From assembly GCF_039975415.1 (NCBI RefSeq), contig NZ_JBDWHD010000011.1: DNA of 64,000 bases, one strand, 5' to 3'. Source of the stretch: Ascidiaceihabitans sp039975415 (GTDB lineage Bacteria; Pseudomonadota; Alphaproteobacteria; Rhodobacterales; Rhodobacteraceae). The notes below the pieces were generated by a model. It was given only the letters and a program-made list of their open reading frames with translations. It had not been told where the DNA came from and did not search any database. Positions 1 to 8,202 of this stretch are shown in pieces; positions within the stretch are counted from its first letter, which is position 1, and each line of letters starts with the position of its first letter. The translations under genes were made by a program, and so were the position numbers.

Positions 1-2
1 TC

Positions 3-1352
3 GCGTTGACCTTGCCCTTTACGTTTTCACTGCAACCCATCACCGGCATTTTGTTGCTGTTGGGTGTGTACAAAGGCGGCATTTTCGGGGGATCGATCCC
101 TGCCATCCTGATCAAGACACCGGGCACGCCCGCGTCATCGGCCACAATTCTGGATGGTTATCCCATGGCCGAAAAAGGCGAAGCGGGTCGTGCCTTGGGT
201 ATGGCGCTTTGGGCGTCTTGCACCGCCGATTTGGTATCAAACCTAGCGCTGATCCTGTTTGCGGGATGGCTGGCATCCTTTGCCCTTAGTTTCGGACCGC
301 CGGAGTTCTTTGCACTTATTCTGTTTTCACTGACCATCATCGCGGGTGTGTCCGGCGAAAGCCTGTTGCGTGGCGCTTTGTCGGCGATGTTGGGGTTGCT
401 GCTGGCGACTGTGGGCCTTGATCTGGTCTATGGCACGAACCGTTTCACATTTGGCGATCCCAACATGATGGGCGGTTTGAATTTCATCGCCGTGTTGATC
501 GGGTTGTTTGCCATCCCCGAAATCATCGCAATGGCGTGGAACCCTGTCGCACATTTGGGAAAGGCCCGCGCTTTGGGCCAAAGCAAGGTCAGCTTCAAAG
601 ACTACCGCCGCAGCTTCAAATCCATCATCCGTGGCAGCATGATCGGGGTGTTCCTTGGTTCTATTCCAGGCATCGGCGCCGCCCCGTCTGCGTTTCTGAG
701 CTATTCAGAAGCCCGGCGAAAATCACCCAACAAAGACAAGTTTGGCATCGGTGAAATCGAAGGCGTTGCCGCCTCTGAGGCCGGCAACAACGGCGTGGCA
801 GGGGCGACGCTGATCCCGTTGTTGGCGCTTGGCGTGCCCGGTGATGTCATCACGGCCATCATCATCGGCGCCTTTATGGTGCATGGCCTGCAACCCGGAC
901 CCATGATGTTTTTGCTGAACGCGGATATTGTCTATGGGTTGTTCATCGGTTTGATCGTCAGCTCGGCCTTTTTGTTCGTGGTCGGCAGCGTTGCCATCAA
1001 GGGGTTCCGCTTTGTGGCAGACGTCCCCAAACGCATCCTGATGCCTGCCGTTTTGGTGCTGTGCATTTACGGCGTGTACGCGGTAAACAACAACATCTTT
1101 GATGTGGGTGTAATGTTCGTCATGGGTTGGGTCGGGTATCTGATGATGCGGTACAGCGTCCCCGCAGCGCCTTTCCTGATTGCATTCATTCTTGGCCCTT
1201 TGCTGGAAGACAACTTTCGACAATCCATGTTGATGTCGGGCAGCGACCCCGCGATTTTATTGCGTGGCCCAATCACATGGTTCTTCTGGGGGCTGACCGT
1301 GCTGACAATCTTTGCGATTGTGCGGGCTTTGGTAAAAAGCAAAAAGGTCTGA
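3..1352 (+). CDS. tctA: Tripartite tricarboxylate transporter permease, TctA family (5' partial)
   Basis: Large membrane subunit of a TTT-type secondary uptake system, which works with a small membrane subunit (TctB) and a periplasmic binding protein (TctC) to import carboxylates. The reading frame is open from the window edge. It contains the family's GGSIPAILIKTPGTPASSA signature near the start and the second conserved block PGIGAAPSAFLSYSEARR around residue 225. TctA proteins are about 500 residues; about 450 are present, so some 50 N-terminal residues lie outside the window. The in-frame TTG at 6 is very unlikely to be the true start. TctB and TctC are not in the window and are presumably upstream. 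The substrate cannot be read from the sequence. Confidence 0.9.
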   Translation, partial: ALTLPFTFSLQPITGILLLLGVYKGGIFGGSIPAILIKTPGTPASSATILDGYPMAEKGEAGRALGMALWASCTADLVSNLALILFAGWLASFALSFGPPEFFALILFSLTIIAGVSGESLLRGALSAMLGLLLATVGLDLVYGTNRFTFGDPNMMGGLNFIAVLIGLFAIPEIIAMAWNPVAHLGKARALGQSKVSFKDYRRSFKSIIRGSMIGVFLGSIPGIGAAPSAFLSYSEARRKSPNKDKFGIGEIEGVAASEAGNNGVAGATLIPLLALGVPGDVITAIIIGAFMVHGLQPGPMMFLLNADIVYGLFIGLIVSSAFLFVVGSVAIKGFRFVADVPKRILMPAVLVLCIYGVYAVNNNIFDVGVMFVMGWVGYLMMRYSVPAAPFLIAFILGPLLEDNFRQSMLMSGSDPAILLRGPITWFFWGLTVLTIFAIVRALVKSKKV

Positions 1353-1377
1353 GCCGGTCGCGAGTCAAAGCCTAGGG

Positions 1378-2067
1378 TTATGACCCTCTAAGCGCACGGG
1401 TGGACACCGTTTCATCCTTTTGGGTGGCTTCCCAAAGCGCAAGCAATGCGGCCCCTTGTCCCGCGAAATGGTGTTCTGTTTCAACGCATGTGGGCATGCG
1501 ATCCATGCGAAAGTGTCGTAGACCACAGCGCAATTCACACCACGCGACAGCCATAGCAGCGTCCATGTAATAGACCATTGCGATGGGCCAAATCACACGT
1601 TCGGTCCGGTGGTCGTTCACATCACTATAGGTGATGCGCAGCTTGCGTTCATCGCGGATGGCGCGACGCACCAACCCCAAATCCACCGGCGTCGCTTCGA
1701 CCCCGTAGGACGACGCCACAAGCTGGCGCGTGCCCGGGGCCACCTGATGCAATTTACGTGCAGCCCGCACCGCCGCACGCCACAGGCCAGCATCACCGGT
1801 CCGTGCAATCATGCTGAGGCCCACAGCGACAGCTTCGGCTTCTTCCATATCCAGATTGAGACTTGGCAAATCATACCCTTTGCGCATGACATAGCCTACC
1901 CCCGCTTCCCCATAGATCGGGGTCTGGCGGGCCTGCAACGTCGCAATATCACGGTAGATCGTCCGCACCGAAACCTCTAACGCATCGGCCAAGTCCTGCG
2001 CCAACACCGGTCGGGAACTCATGCGCAACATTTGAATGATTTCAAAAAAGCGATTGGTTTTAGACAC
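1378..2067 (-). CDS. YafY-type transcriptional regulator with HTH and WYL domains
   Basis: DNA-binding regulator. Residues 1-60 form a DeoR/HTH_11-like winged helix (ALEVSVRTIYRDIATL recognition region), and the C-terminal half carries a WYL-type ligand-sensing domain (IRDERKLRITYSD...RTERVIWPIAMVYY). I chose the GTG at 2067, giving VSKTNRFFEIIQMLR, because family members start this way and AAGGGA lies about 6 bases upstream. An ATG at 2094 would add nine residues without a good ribosome site. It is divergent from the DMT exporter at 2167 with about 100 bp between, so it may control that gene. The ligand is unknown. Confidence 0.85.
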   Translation of the reverse strand: MSKTNRFFEIIQMLRMSSRPVLAQDLADALEVSVRTIYRDIATLQARQTPIYGEAGVGYVMRKGYDLPSLNLDMEEAEAVAVGLSMIARTGDAGLWRAAVRAARKLHQVAPGTRQLVASSYGVEATPVDLGLVRRAIRDERKLRITYSDVNDHRTERVIWPIAMVYYMDAAMAVAWCELRCGLRHFRMDRMPTCVETEHHFAGQGAALLALWEATQKDETVSTRALRGS

Positions 2068-2166
2068 AGGCTTGTCCCTTTTTTGTGCCCTCATAGACTA
2101 ACACCACTGACACGCAGATGTCAGGAGACATGCATTATTGCTGCTCTAAACAACAGGACAGCACCT

Positions 2167-3048
2167 ATGCCAGATCATCAACAACACCCCCAACACCGCA
2201 TCGGTGTTATTCTTGTCATTGTCTCAGCGATGGTTTTCTCAAGCGCGGGTATCTTCACCAAAGGCGTAGAGACCGCCGCATGGGACATCATTTTCTGGCG
2301 CGGGGTCTTTGCTGCGGGTTTCACGTTGCTGTACCTTGGGCTGCGCGGTGCGTTGCGTCGGGAAGTTCGGGCAATGACCCGGCCTGCCTACGGCGCGGCC
2401 TTGCTGCTGGCCTCTGGCACAGCGGCCTTCATTCCGGCCTTCAAGCTGAGCACCGTGGCCAATGTCGCCATCATCTACGCTGCTGCCCCTTTTGTCGCCG
2501 CCGCTTTGGCGTGGGGTCTGATCCGCGAAGCGCCCACAAAAACCGTCATGATCGCAAGTACCGCAGCGTTTGCAGGCGTGTTTGTCATCCTGTCAGGCTC
2601 ACTTGGATCGTTGCACATTGCAGGGGACGCGCTGGCTTTGTGGATGACATGTATGATGGCAGGCAGCATGGTCATCTACCGTCGCTTCCCCGAAACGCCA
2701 GCAGCGCTGCCAGCAGCACTGTCTTCCATCATTCTGCTGCCCATCGCCGCCATTCTGGGCGCCCCGTTTGAGGTACCAGTTTCGGATCTTCCCGTTCTGG
2801 CAGCGTTTGGACTGGTGTTTGCCGTTGCATCCGTCACCTTATCTGAAGGCGCGCGACGCCTGCCTTCGGCAGAAACCGCATTGCTTTCAATTTTGGAAAT
2901 GCCGCTGGCCCCGGTTCTTGCCCTGCTGATCCTGAACGAACACCCTGCCCTACAAACGCTTGCAGGCGGGGCGATCATCTTGATTGCAATTGTCTGGTCG
3001 CAACGCAAAGGGGCCGCTTCTGGCGGGGGGCAGGCCAAAGCCCCCTAG
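2167..3048 (+). CDS. DMT-superfamily transporter (EamA family)
   Basis: Inner-membrane metabolite or drug exporter of 293 residues with about ten predicted hydrophobic segments arranged as two EamA repeats (residues about 12-140 and 155-285). The first repeat begins GVILVIVSAMVFSSAGIFTKG, and the second ends in the typical SLLEMPLAPVLALLILNE-like stretch. The ATG at 2167 is preceded by AGGAC. An upstream in-frame extension to 2032 runs through the divergent promoter and is not credible. Substrate unknown; many relatives export amino acids or S-adenosylmethionine. Its stop codon lies immediately beside the SbtA-like remnant on the other strand. Confidence 0.85.
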   Translation: MPDHQQHPQHRIGVILVIVSAMVFSSAGIFTKGVETAAWDIIFWRGVFAAGFTLLYLGLRGALRREVRAMTRPAYGAALLLASGTAAFIPAFKLSTVANVAIIYAAAPFVAAALAWGLIREAPTKTVMIASTAAFAGVFVILSGSLGSLHIAGDALALWMTCMMAGSMVIYRRFPETPAALPAALSSIILLPIAAILGAPFEVPVSDLPVLAAFGLVFAVASVTLSEGARRLPSAETALLSILEMPLAPVLALLILNEHPALQTLAGGAIILIAIVWSQRKGAASGGGQAKAP

Positions 3049-3051
3049 AAC

Positions 3052-3156
3052 CCGATGGCCCAAGGCGGCCAGCATCATCCCCCCAATCAAGAAAGCCAGC
3101 GTGGGCTTTTGCATCTGAGCGATGATCGTGGTGGCAACGTCTGCAAGCATACCCAT
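3052..3156 (-). pseudogene. N-terminal remnant of an SbtA-like (DUF897) sodium/bicarbonate permease
   Basis: A reading frame with a good ribosome site (AAAGGAACGCGCC before ATG) encodes about 35 residues containing PTLAFLIGGMMLAALG after an AQMQK lead-in. This matches, from memory, the start of SbtA permeases (Q-x-Q-x-PTL-x-FLIGGM-xx-AA-x-G). Similarity stops after residue 35, exactly where the 3' end of the DMT gene begins, and the frame then runs antisense into that gene. SbtA proteins are over 300 residues, so all but the first membrane helix is missing. I interpret it as the edge of a deletion that kept the original start signals. Confidence 0.55.
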
Positions 3157-3354
3157 GGCGCGTTCCTTTATGTGCGTTGGAACACGATGTAGCTGTGATC
3201 AAGTCATTATAAAAATATAACTTTTTGAGATTTTTGTTCACTTTAATAAATCAATGACGCGACGGATGTTATCACTTCTGCGTGCCACCCTCCTTGCGCC
3301 GCGCACCACATGACATAGGTTAGGCCGACAGAATTTACCCGAAAGGCACGTCAC

Positions 3355-4224
3355 ATGAGCGACCCAACATACACCCCCCCCGCAGTCTGGACATGGGACA
3401 CGTCTTCAGGCGGGAAATTCGCCAACATCAACCGCCCCATCGCAGGGCCCACCCACGACAAGGAACTGCCGATCGGCAAGCACCCCTTGCAGCTGCATTC
3501 ACTGGCGACGCCAAACGGCGTTAAAGTGACCGTACTTTTGGAAGAGCTTTTGGAAGCGGGCCACAAGGGCGCGGAATATGACGCCTATCTGGTGAACATC
3601 GGTGAAGGGGATCAATTCGGGTCCGGTTTTGTCGACATCAATCCGAATTCCAAAATCCCCGCTATGATGGACCGATCCGGCGACACACCTGTGCGCTTGT
3701 TCGAAAGCGCGTCGATTATGCTGTATCTGGCGGAAAAATTTGACGCCTTCGTCCCGACAGACGCAGCAGCCAAAGCCGAAGTTATGAATTGGGTGTTCTG
3801 GCAAATGGGCAGCGCCCCGTATCTGGGCGGTGGCTTTGGGCATTTTTATGCCTACGCGCCAGAAAAGTATGAATACCCCATCAACCGTTTCACAATGGAA
3901 ACCAAGCGCCAGCTGGATGTGTTGGACCGGCAACTGGCGGAAACGTCTTACATCGCGGGCGAAGACTATACGATCGCGGATATGGCGATTTGGGCCTGGT
4001 ACGGCCAGTTGGTGCTGGGACGTCTTTATGAGGCCGCTGAATTCCTGGATGTGAAAAGCTACAAGCACGTCGTGGCTTGGGCCGAAAAAATCGATGCACG
4101 ACCTGCCGTGACGCGCGGACGTATGGTGAACCGTCCGTTTGGCGAGCCGTCCATGCAATTGCATGAACGTCACGATGCGTCAGATTTCGAAACCAAGACC
4201 CAAGACAAAATTGGCGACGCATAG
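3355..4224 (+). CDS. yghU: Glutathione S-transferase, YghU/Nu class
   Basis: Cytoplasmic glutathione-dependent enzyme; Nu-class proteins such as E. coli YghU have disulfide-bond reductase activity towards small substrates. The 289 residues show the long N-terminal arm of the class (TYTPPAVWTW...GGKFANINRPIAGPTH), the thioredoxin-like domain with TPNGVKVTVLLEELLEAG and NPNSKIPAMMDR, and the class-typical tail LHERHDASDFETKT. AAAGG stands 8 bases before the ATG. It appears monocistronic and is followed by a repeat that probably ends transcription. Identification rests on near colinear similarity to YghU along the whole length. Confidence 0.93.
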   Translation: MSDPTYTPPAVWTWDTSSGGKFANINRPIAGPTHDKELPIGKHPLQLHSLATPNGVKVTVLLEELLEAGHKGAEYDAYLVNIGEGDQFGSGFVDINPNSKIPAMMDRSGDTPVRLFESASIMLYLAEKFDAFVPTDAAAKAEVMNWVFWQMGSAPYLGGGFGHFYAYAPEKYEYPINRFTMETKRQLDVLDRQLAETSYIAGEDYTIADMAIWAWYGQLVLGRLYEAAEFLDVKSYKHVVAWAEKIDARPAVTRGRMVNRPFGEPSMQLHERHDASDFETKTQDKIGDA

Positions 4225-4235
4225 AACGGAATGCT

Positions 4236-4290
4236 GGGGGCTCTGCCCCCGGCGTTTCACGCCTCCCCCGAGATATTTTTAGCGAAAAGA
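4236..4290 (+). repeat. Intergenic hairpin repeat, family A, copy 1
   Basis: Fifty-five bases made of a hairpin (GGGGGC, TCT loop, GCCCCC), a second small hairpin (GGCG, TTTCA, CGCC) and a conserved tail ending in GATATTTTTAGCGAAAAGA. An inverted second copy lies at 18574-18626. It fills the space between the converging YghU and iron-permease genes and could act as a transcription terminator for both. Confidence 0.8.
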
Positions 4291-4302
4291 GGCACGGGTA
4301 TC

Positions 4303-5979
4303 TTAAGTTTGCCGTCCGACCTGTCGGCAAATCAGAATAACGGGCAACAACCCCATTGCCACAATCACCAAGCTGGGGACCGCGGCCCCATCCAACCGTT
4401 CATCCGATGCAAGCCGATATGCCTGTACTGCCAATGTGTCATAGTTGAAGGGGCGCATGATTAAAGTTGCAGGCAATTCTTTCATCACATCCACAAATAC
4501 AATCAGCAATGCCGTCAACAAACTAGGTGTCAGAATCGGCAGATGAACCCGTCGCAATGTACCGATTGGCGTTTGCCCCAATGACCGACTGGCTGCATCC
4601 ATATTTGCATGCACCAGCGCCTGCCCCCCTTCATATGCCCCCAGCGCCGCCGCGGAAAAGCGCACCAGATAGGCGCCAATCAACAACCAGATAGACCCTG
4701 TAATCAGCAACCCTGTCGACACATCAAACGTCGCACGCATCCAGCCGTCCAGCGCGTTGTCAAAGGCCGCAAATGGCACCAGAAGCCCCACGGCAATCAC
4801 GCCGCCCGGCACAGCATATCCCAACCGTGCCGCATAAGCCGCACCCGCTGATATACGCCCCGGCTGCAAACGTTGGTAGAACCCAACGACAATCGCAGCG
4901 CACACCGTGACCACGGCTGCAGTTCCCGCCAATGTCAGCGAATTTTGCAAAAAGCCCAGATAGCGGGCGCTTAGCAAATTCTGCTCTGATCCCAGCCCCA
5001 TCCAAAACAAGACCGCAGCCGGAAGCAAAGCCCCCAGAACCACGGGCAACAGGCACGCAGCACACGCGGCCCAACCGGCCCAGCCCTTTAGTAAAATGAG
5101 CGTTTTGTCCTGAGACCGTCGCGCAGGGTCATAGTATTTTGAACGGCCGCGTTGCATGCGTTCCAACACGGCCAACAACAAGGCGAAGCTAAGCAAGCAC
5201 AAAGCCAGTTGCGCAGCCCCTACCCGATCCGCCAATGAAAACCAGCTTGTGTAGATCCCTGTGGCAAAGGTCTGCACGCCAAAATAGGCAACGGTTCCGA
5301 AATCCGCGATGGTTTCCATAACCGCCAACAATACCCCCGCGGCAATTGCAGGTCGTGCCAACGGCAAGCTGACGCGAAAGAAAGCTGACCACGCAGAGCT
5401 TCCCAACGCACGCGCCGCCAGAAATGTCGTGCCGCTTTGCTGCAAAAACGATGCCCGTGCCAAAAGGTAAACGTAGGGGTAAAGCACCAGAACCAACATC
5501 AATGCAGCCCCCCCCAAAGATCGGATTTCAGGGAACCAATAGTCGCGCGGACCGTAGCCCATCACATCACGCAATGCCGTTTGAACAACGCCGGGATGAT
5601 CCAGAATATGGGTGTAGGCATAGGCCAGAACATAGGCTGGAAACGCCAACGGCAGAACCAGAACCACCTCGATCCAGCGCACGCCTGGGAAGCGGGTCAT
5701 CGTCACAAGCCAAGCCGCACCTACGCCAATCGCAAAAGTGCCAAACGACACAATCAAAGCCAACAGCAACGTGTTGCCCGCATACCGCGGCAACACAGTG
5801 CTTACCAAATGCGCAACCGTATCTGTGCCCCCGCTAAAGGCCGCCACGACAACGGCAAGCATCGGCAGCAAACACACCATCGCCACACCAAGCGCTACAA
5901 CGCTAAGCCCGCGCGGCGCAAAGCGCGCACGGCGATGTGGCCGGACGCGCGGTGTGTCGGGAAGGATTTGATCAGTCAT
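4303..5979 (-). CDS. Iron(III)-type ABC transporter permease (fused double permease)
   Basis: Inner-membrane channel of 558 residues with two BPD_transp_1 domains (about residues 60-270 and 340-550) and about 12 hydrophobic segments, the organisation of FbpB/SfuB/AfuB iron permeases. EAA-type loops can be seen at AARALGSSAWSAFFRVSLPLARP and ASRSLGQTPIGTLRRVHLPIL, where the permease contacts its ATPase. The dedicated binding protein and ATPase are not adjacent, so it may use subunits coded elsewhere. A small palindrome about 15 bases before the start could be an iron-responsive operator. Ferric iron is the likely substrate from family resemblance only; thiamine or phosphonate permeases share the fold. 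Confidence 0.8.
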   Translation of the reverse strand: MTDQILPDTPRVRPHRRARFAPRGLSVVALGVAMVCLLPMLAVVVAAFSGGTDTVAHLVSTVLPRYAGNTLLLALIVSFGTFAIGVGAAWLVTMTRFPGVRWIEVVLVLPLAFPAYVLAYAYTHILDHPGVVQTALRDVMGYGPRDYWFPEIRSLGGAALMLVLVLYPYVYLLARASFLQQSGTTFLAARALGSSAWSAFFRVSLPLARPAIAAGVLLAVMETIADFGTVAYFGVQTFATGIYTSWFSLADRVGAAQLALCLLSFALLLAVLERMQRGRSKYYDPARRSQDKTLILLKGWAGWAACAACLLPVVLGALLPAAVLFWMGLGSEQNLLSARYLGFLQNSLTLAGTAAVVTVCAAIVVGFYQRLQPGRISAGAAYAARLGYAVPGGVIAVGLLVPFAAFDNALDGWMRATFDVSTGLLITGSIWLLIGAYLVRFSAAALGAYEGGQALVHANMDAASRSLGQTPIGTLRRVHLPILTPSLLTALLIVFVDVMKELPATLIMRPFNYDTLAVQAYRLASDERLDGAAVPSLVIVAMGLLPVILICRQVGRQT

Positions 5980-5990
5980 ACCGCTATTTC

Positions 5991-6003
5991 GACTATTTTA
6001 GTC
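5991..6003. promoter_or_regulatory. Palindrome upstream of iron-type permease, candidate RirA/iron box
   Basis: GACTATTTTAGTC is a perfect inverted repeat with 5-base arms, 12 bases upstream of the permease ATG. On the gene's strand it reads TGA-N9-TCG, one base from the TGA-N9-TCA consensus I recall for the Rhizobiales/Rhodobacterales iron-responsive box. The assignment is inference. Confidence 0.35.
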
Positions 6004-6044
6004 AGAATATCCAGTGTAAGAAACCGCACCTCAAAACAAGGTCC

Positions 6045-7265
6045 TCAGTCGTAACTGCGTTGGTCCTCAATAACCAACCCGTCTTTTGGCAAACTACCGG
6101 GCGCGCAAATCTCTATGCGGCCTTTCATTTTCAGGGTCTCGATGACGCTGGATGCATAGGTGTCCACTGTGCCGCCGCTGCTTTCAACATGGACCGTCAG
6201 CACGTCCATTTCACCCTCACGAGAGGCCACGACGCGCGCTTTACCCACCTCAGCGTGGCGGGCCACAAGGGCCGCGACTTGTTCGGGACGCACAAACATC
6301 CCCTTGATCTTGGTGGTTTGATCGGCCCGCCCCATCCAGCCTTTGATGCGCATGTTGGTGCGGCCACACGGGCTTTCGCCATCCATCACCGCGCTCATGT
6401 CGCCGGTTGCAAACCGGATCAGCGGATAATTGGGGTTCAAAGACGTGACGACGATTTCGCCCACCTCGCCCGGCGCCACAAGATCACCTGTGCCCGGAGT
6501 GACGATTTCCACGATCACGCCCTCGTCGACGATCATGCCACCTGTCGCATTGCTTTCATAAGCGATGTTGCCCAGATCGGCGGTTGCATAGCATTGCAAA
6601 CACGCGATACCGCGGTCCGCATACCAGCTGCGCAACGATGGAAACAACGCACCGCCACCGACGGCGGCTTTGGAAATGCCCAAGGACACACCCATCTCGT
6701 CGGCTTTTTCCAGAATGATCTTCAGATAGTCAGGCGTGCCCGCATAGGCCGTGGCACCCACATCCCGACCCGCAATGACCTGCAATTCTGTTTGGCCGGT
6801 ACCCGCAGGCAAAACGGTGGCGGATACGGCCCGCGCACCGCTTTCAAACATGTGGCCCGCAGGGGTCAGGTGATACCCAAAACAGTTTTGCACTACGTCG
6901 CCCTGTCCGATGCCTGCGGCATGCAGAAAGCGTCCCATGCGCCACCAGTCAGCACCTGTGTGGCCCGGTTCATAGATTGGTCCCGGTGATTGAAACACAT
7001 GGGAAAACCCGGCAGCAGGCGCCGCAGCAAACCCCCCAAACGGGGCGGCAGCGGCCTGTGCGGCACCCAATTCCGATTTGCGCAGCACAGGCAATGCCGC
7101 CAATGCTGCGGCATCCGTGACGGACGCAGCATCAACACCTGAAAGGCTTTGGGCATACCCCGCCAACGCCTGTGCACGTGCGATTTGCTGCGGCAAAGCC
7201 ACCGCCATATCCGCAGCCCGCGCATCAGCGCTGCGGCTTTCTAAATCATCAAAATACGCAGACAT
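6045..7265 (-). CDS. PaaK-like aryl/acyl-CoA ligase (AMP-forming)
   Basis: Cytoplasmic adenylate-forming enzyme of the phenylacetate-CoA ligase branch, predicted to activate a carboxylic acid with ATP and CoA. The 406 residues include TPDYLKIILEKADEMG, the YATADLGNIAYES region, the conserved YPLIRFATGDMS block, and the C-terminal hinge GRADQTTKIKGMFVRPEQV. The usual serine/threonine/glycine-rich P-loop is weak: the region around FQSPGPIYEPG is less canonical than in PaaK. ATG at 7265 is preferred to the GTG three codons upstream. It lies 43 bases after livF on the same strand, so it probably belongs to the Liv unit and acts on the imported compound. Substrate unknown. Confidence 0.82.
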   Translation of the reverse strand: MSAYFDDLESRSADARAADMAVALPQQIARAQALAGYAQSLSGVDAASVTDAAALAALPVLRKSELGAAQAAAAPFGGFAAAPAAGFSHVFQSPGPIYEPGHTGADWWRMGRFLHAAGIGQGDVVQNCFGYHLTPAGHMFESGARAVSATVLPAGTGQTELQVIAGRDVGATAYAGTPDYLKIILEKADEMGVSLGISKAAVGGGALFPSLRSWYADRGIACLQCYATADLGNIAYESNATGGMIVDEGVIVEIVTPGTGDLVAPGEVGEIVVTSLNPNYPLIRFATGDMSAVMDGESPCGRTNMRIKGWMGRADQTTKIKGMFVRPEQVAALVARHAEVGKARVVASREGEMDVLTVHVESSGGTVDTYASSVIETLKMKGRIEICAPGSLPKDGLVIEDQRSYD

Positions 7266-7308
7266 TGGCGTCACTTTCTTTGAAACGGTCAGGTCAGGGA
7301 AAAGCGGA

Positions 7309-8139
7309 TTAGCTCAGCCAACGCTTGCGACGGCGGTAAGACCGGACATCGCGGAAAGACTTTCGACCTTCGTCCGACATACCCAGATAGAATTCTTTCA
7401 CGTCGGGATTTTCGCGCAGTTCGGCGGCAGGACCGTCCATAACAACGCGACCCGATTCCAGAATGTAACCGTAATGCGCAAACCGCAGCGCCACATTGGT
7501 GTTTTGTTCAGCCAGCAAGAATGTCTTGCCTTCGCCTTCATTGATCGACTTCACGATCTCAAAAATCTGTTCCACCAGTTGCGGCGCCAACCCCATCGAC
7601 GGCTCATCCAGCAGGATCGTTTCCGGACGCGACATCAGGGCACGGCCAATGGCACACATCTGCTGCTCACCCCCCGATGTGTAACCCGCCTGGCTTTTAC
7701 GACGCTCACGCAGACGCGGGAAATAGTCGTAGACCATCTCAAGATCTCGCGCGATGGCTGCGTTGCCATCCTTGCGGGTGTAGGCACCTGTCAGAAGGTT
7801 TTCTTCCACCGTCAGGTGTTCGAAACAATGGCGGCCTTCCATAACTTGCACGACGCCGCTTTTTACGGTCTCAGCGGGATCTTGATGCTGGATGATGCCA
7901 CCACGGTACTTGATGGAACCCTTGGTGACTTCGCCACGTTCGGATGCCAAAAGACCAGAGATCGCTTTCAGAGTGGTCGTCTTGCCCGCGCCGTTGCCGC
8001 CCAACAAAGCGGTGATACCGCCTTTGGGCACCTTCAGGCTCACGCCTTTCAACACAAGGATCACGTGATTGTAGATCACTTCAATGTTGTTGACCTCCAA
8101 CAAGGCCTCGTCTGTATGTGCGCCGTCCAGCATGTTCAT
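7309..8139 (-). CDS. livF: Branched-chain-amino-acid-type ABC transporter ATP-binding protein LivF
   Basis: One of two ATPases driving the Liv-type importer. Walker A is GGNGAGKTT, the signature is TSGGEQQ, and Walker B is ETILLDEPSMGL, which together with VEENLLTGAYTR is typical of LivF rather than LivG. The C-terminal tail (GRKSFRDVRSYRRRKRWLS) is longer and more basic than in E. coli LivF. The start at 8139 (ATG) is one of several close choices; TTG 8157 and ATG 8133 are also possible. Gene order on the minus strand is livG, exported protein, livH, livM, livK, livF, paaK-like. Substrate is not necessarily an amino acid, given the flanking CoA ligases. Confidence 0.9.
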   Translation of the reverse strand: MNMLDGAHTDEALLEVNNIEVIYNHVILVLKGVSLKVPKGGITALLGGNGAGKTTTLKAISGLLASERGEVTKGSIKYRGGIIQHQDPAETVKSGVVQVMEGRHCFEHLTVEENLLTGAYTRKDGNAAIARDLEMVYDYFPRLRERRKSQAGYTSGGEQQMCAIGRALMSRPETILLDEPSMGLAPQLVEQIFEIVKSINEGEGKTFLLAEQNTNVALRFAHYGYILESGRVVMDGPAAELRENPDVKEFYLGMSDEGRKSFRDVRSYRRRKRWLS

Positions 8140-8162
8140 CTCATCCCAAATACTCAAAGAGC

Positions 8163-8191
8163 CCCGGCGGCAACGACAGGTCGCCGCCGGG
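8163..8191 (-). terminator. Intercistronic hairpin between livK and livF
   Basis: CCCGGCGGC and GCCGCCGGG form a perfect 9-bp stem around an 11-base loop, 11 bases after the binding-protein stop codon. Such hairpins commonly stabilise or partly end the abundant binding-protein message. There is only a short T-run after it, so partial read-through into livF is expected. Confidence 0.6.
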
Positions 8192-8202
8192 TGTAGTACA
8201 GC

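Noticed and set aside
5937..6989. 350-codon plus-strand frame opposite the PaaK-like ligase gene
   Set aside because: Its translation has no recognisable domain and it is antisense to a ligase with clear motifs; high-GC codon bias opens such frames.
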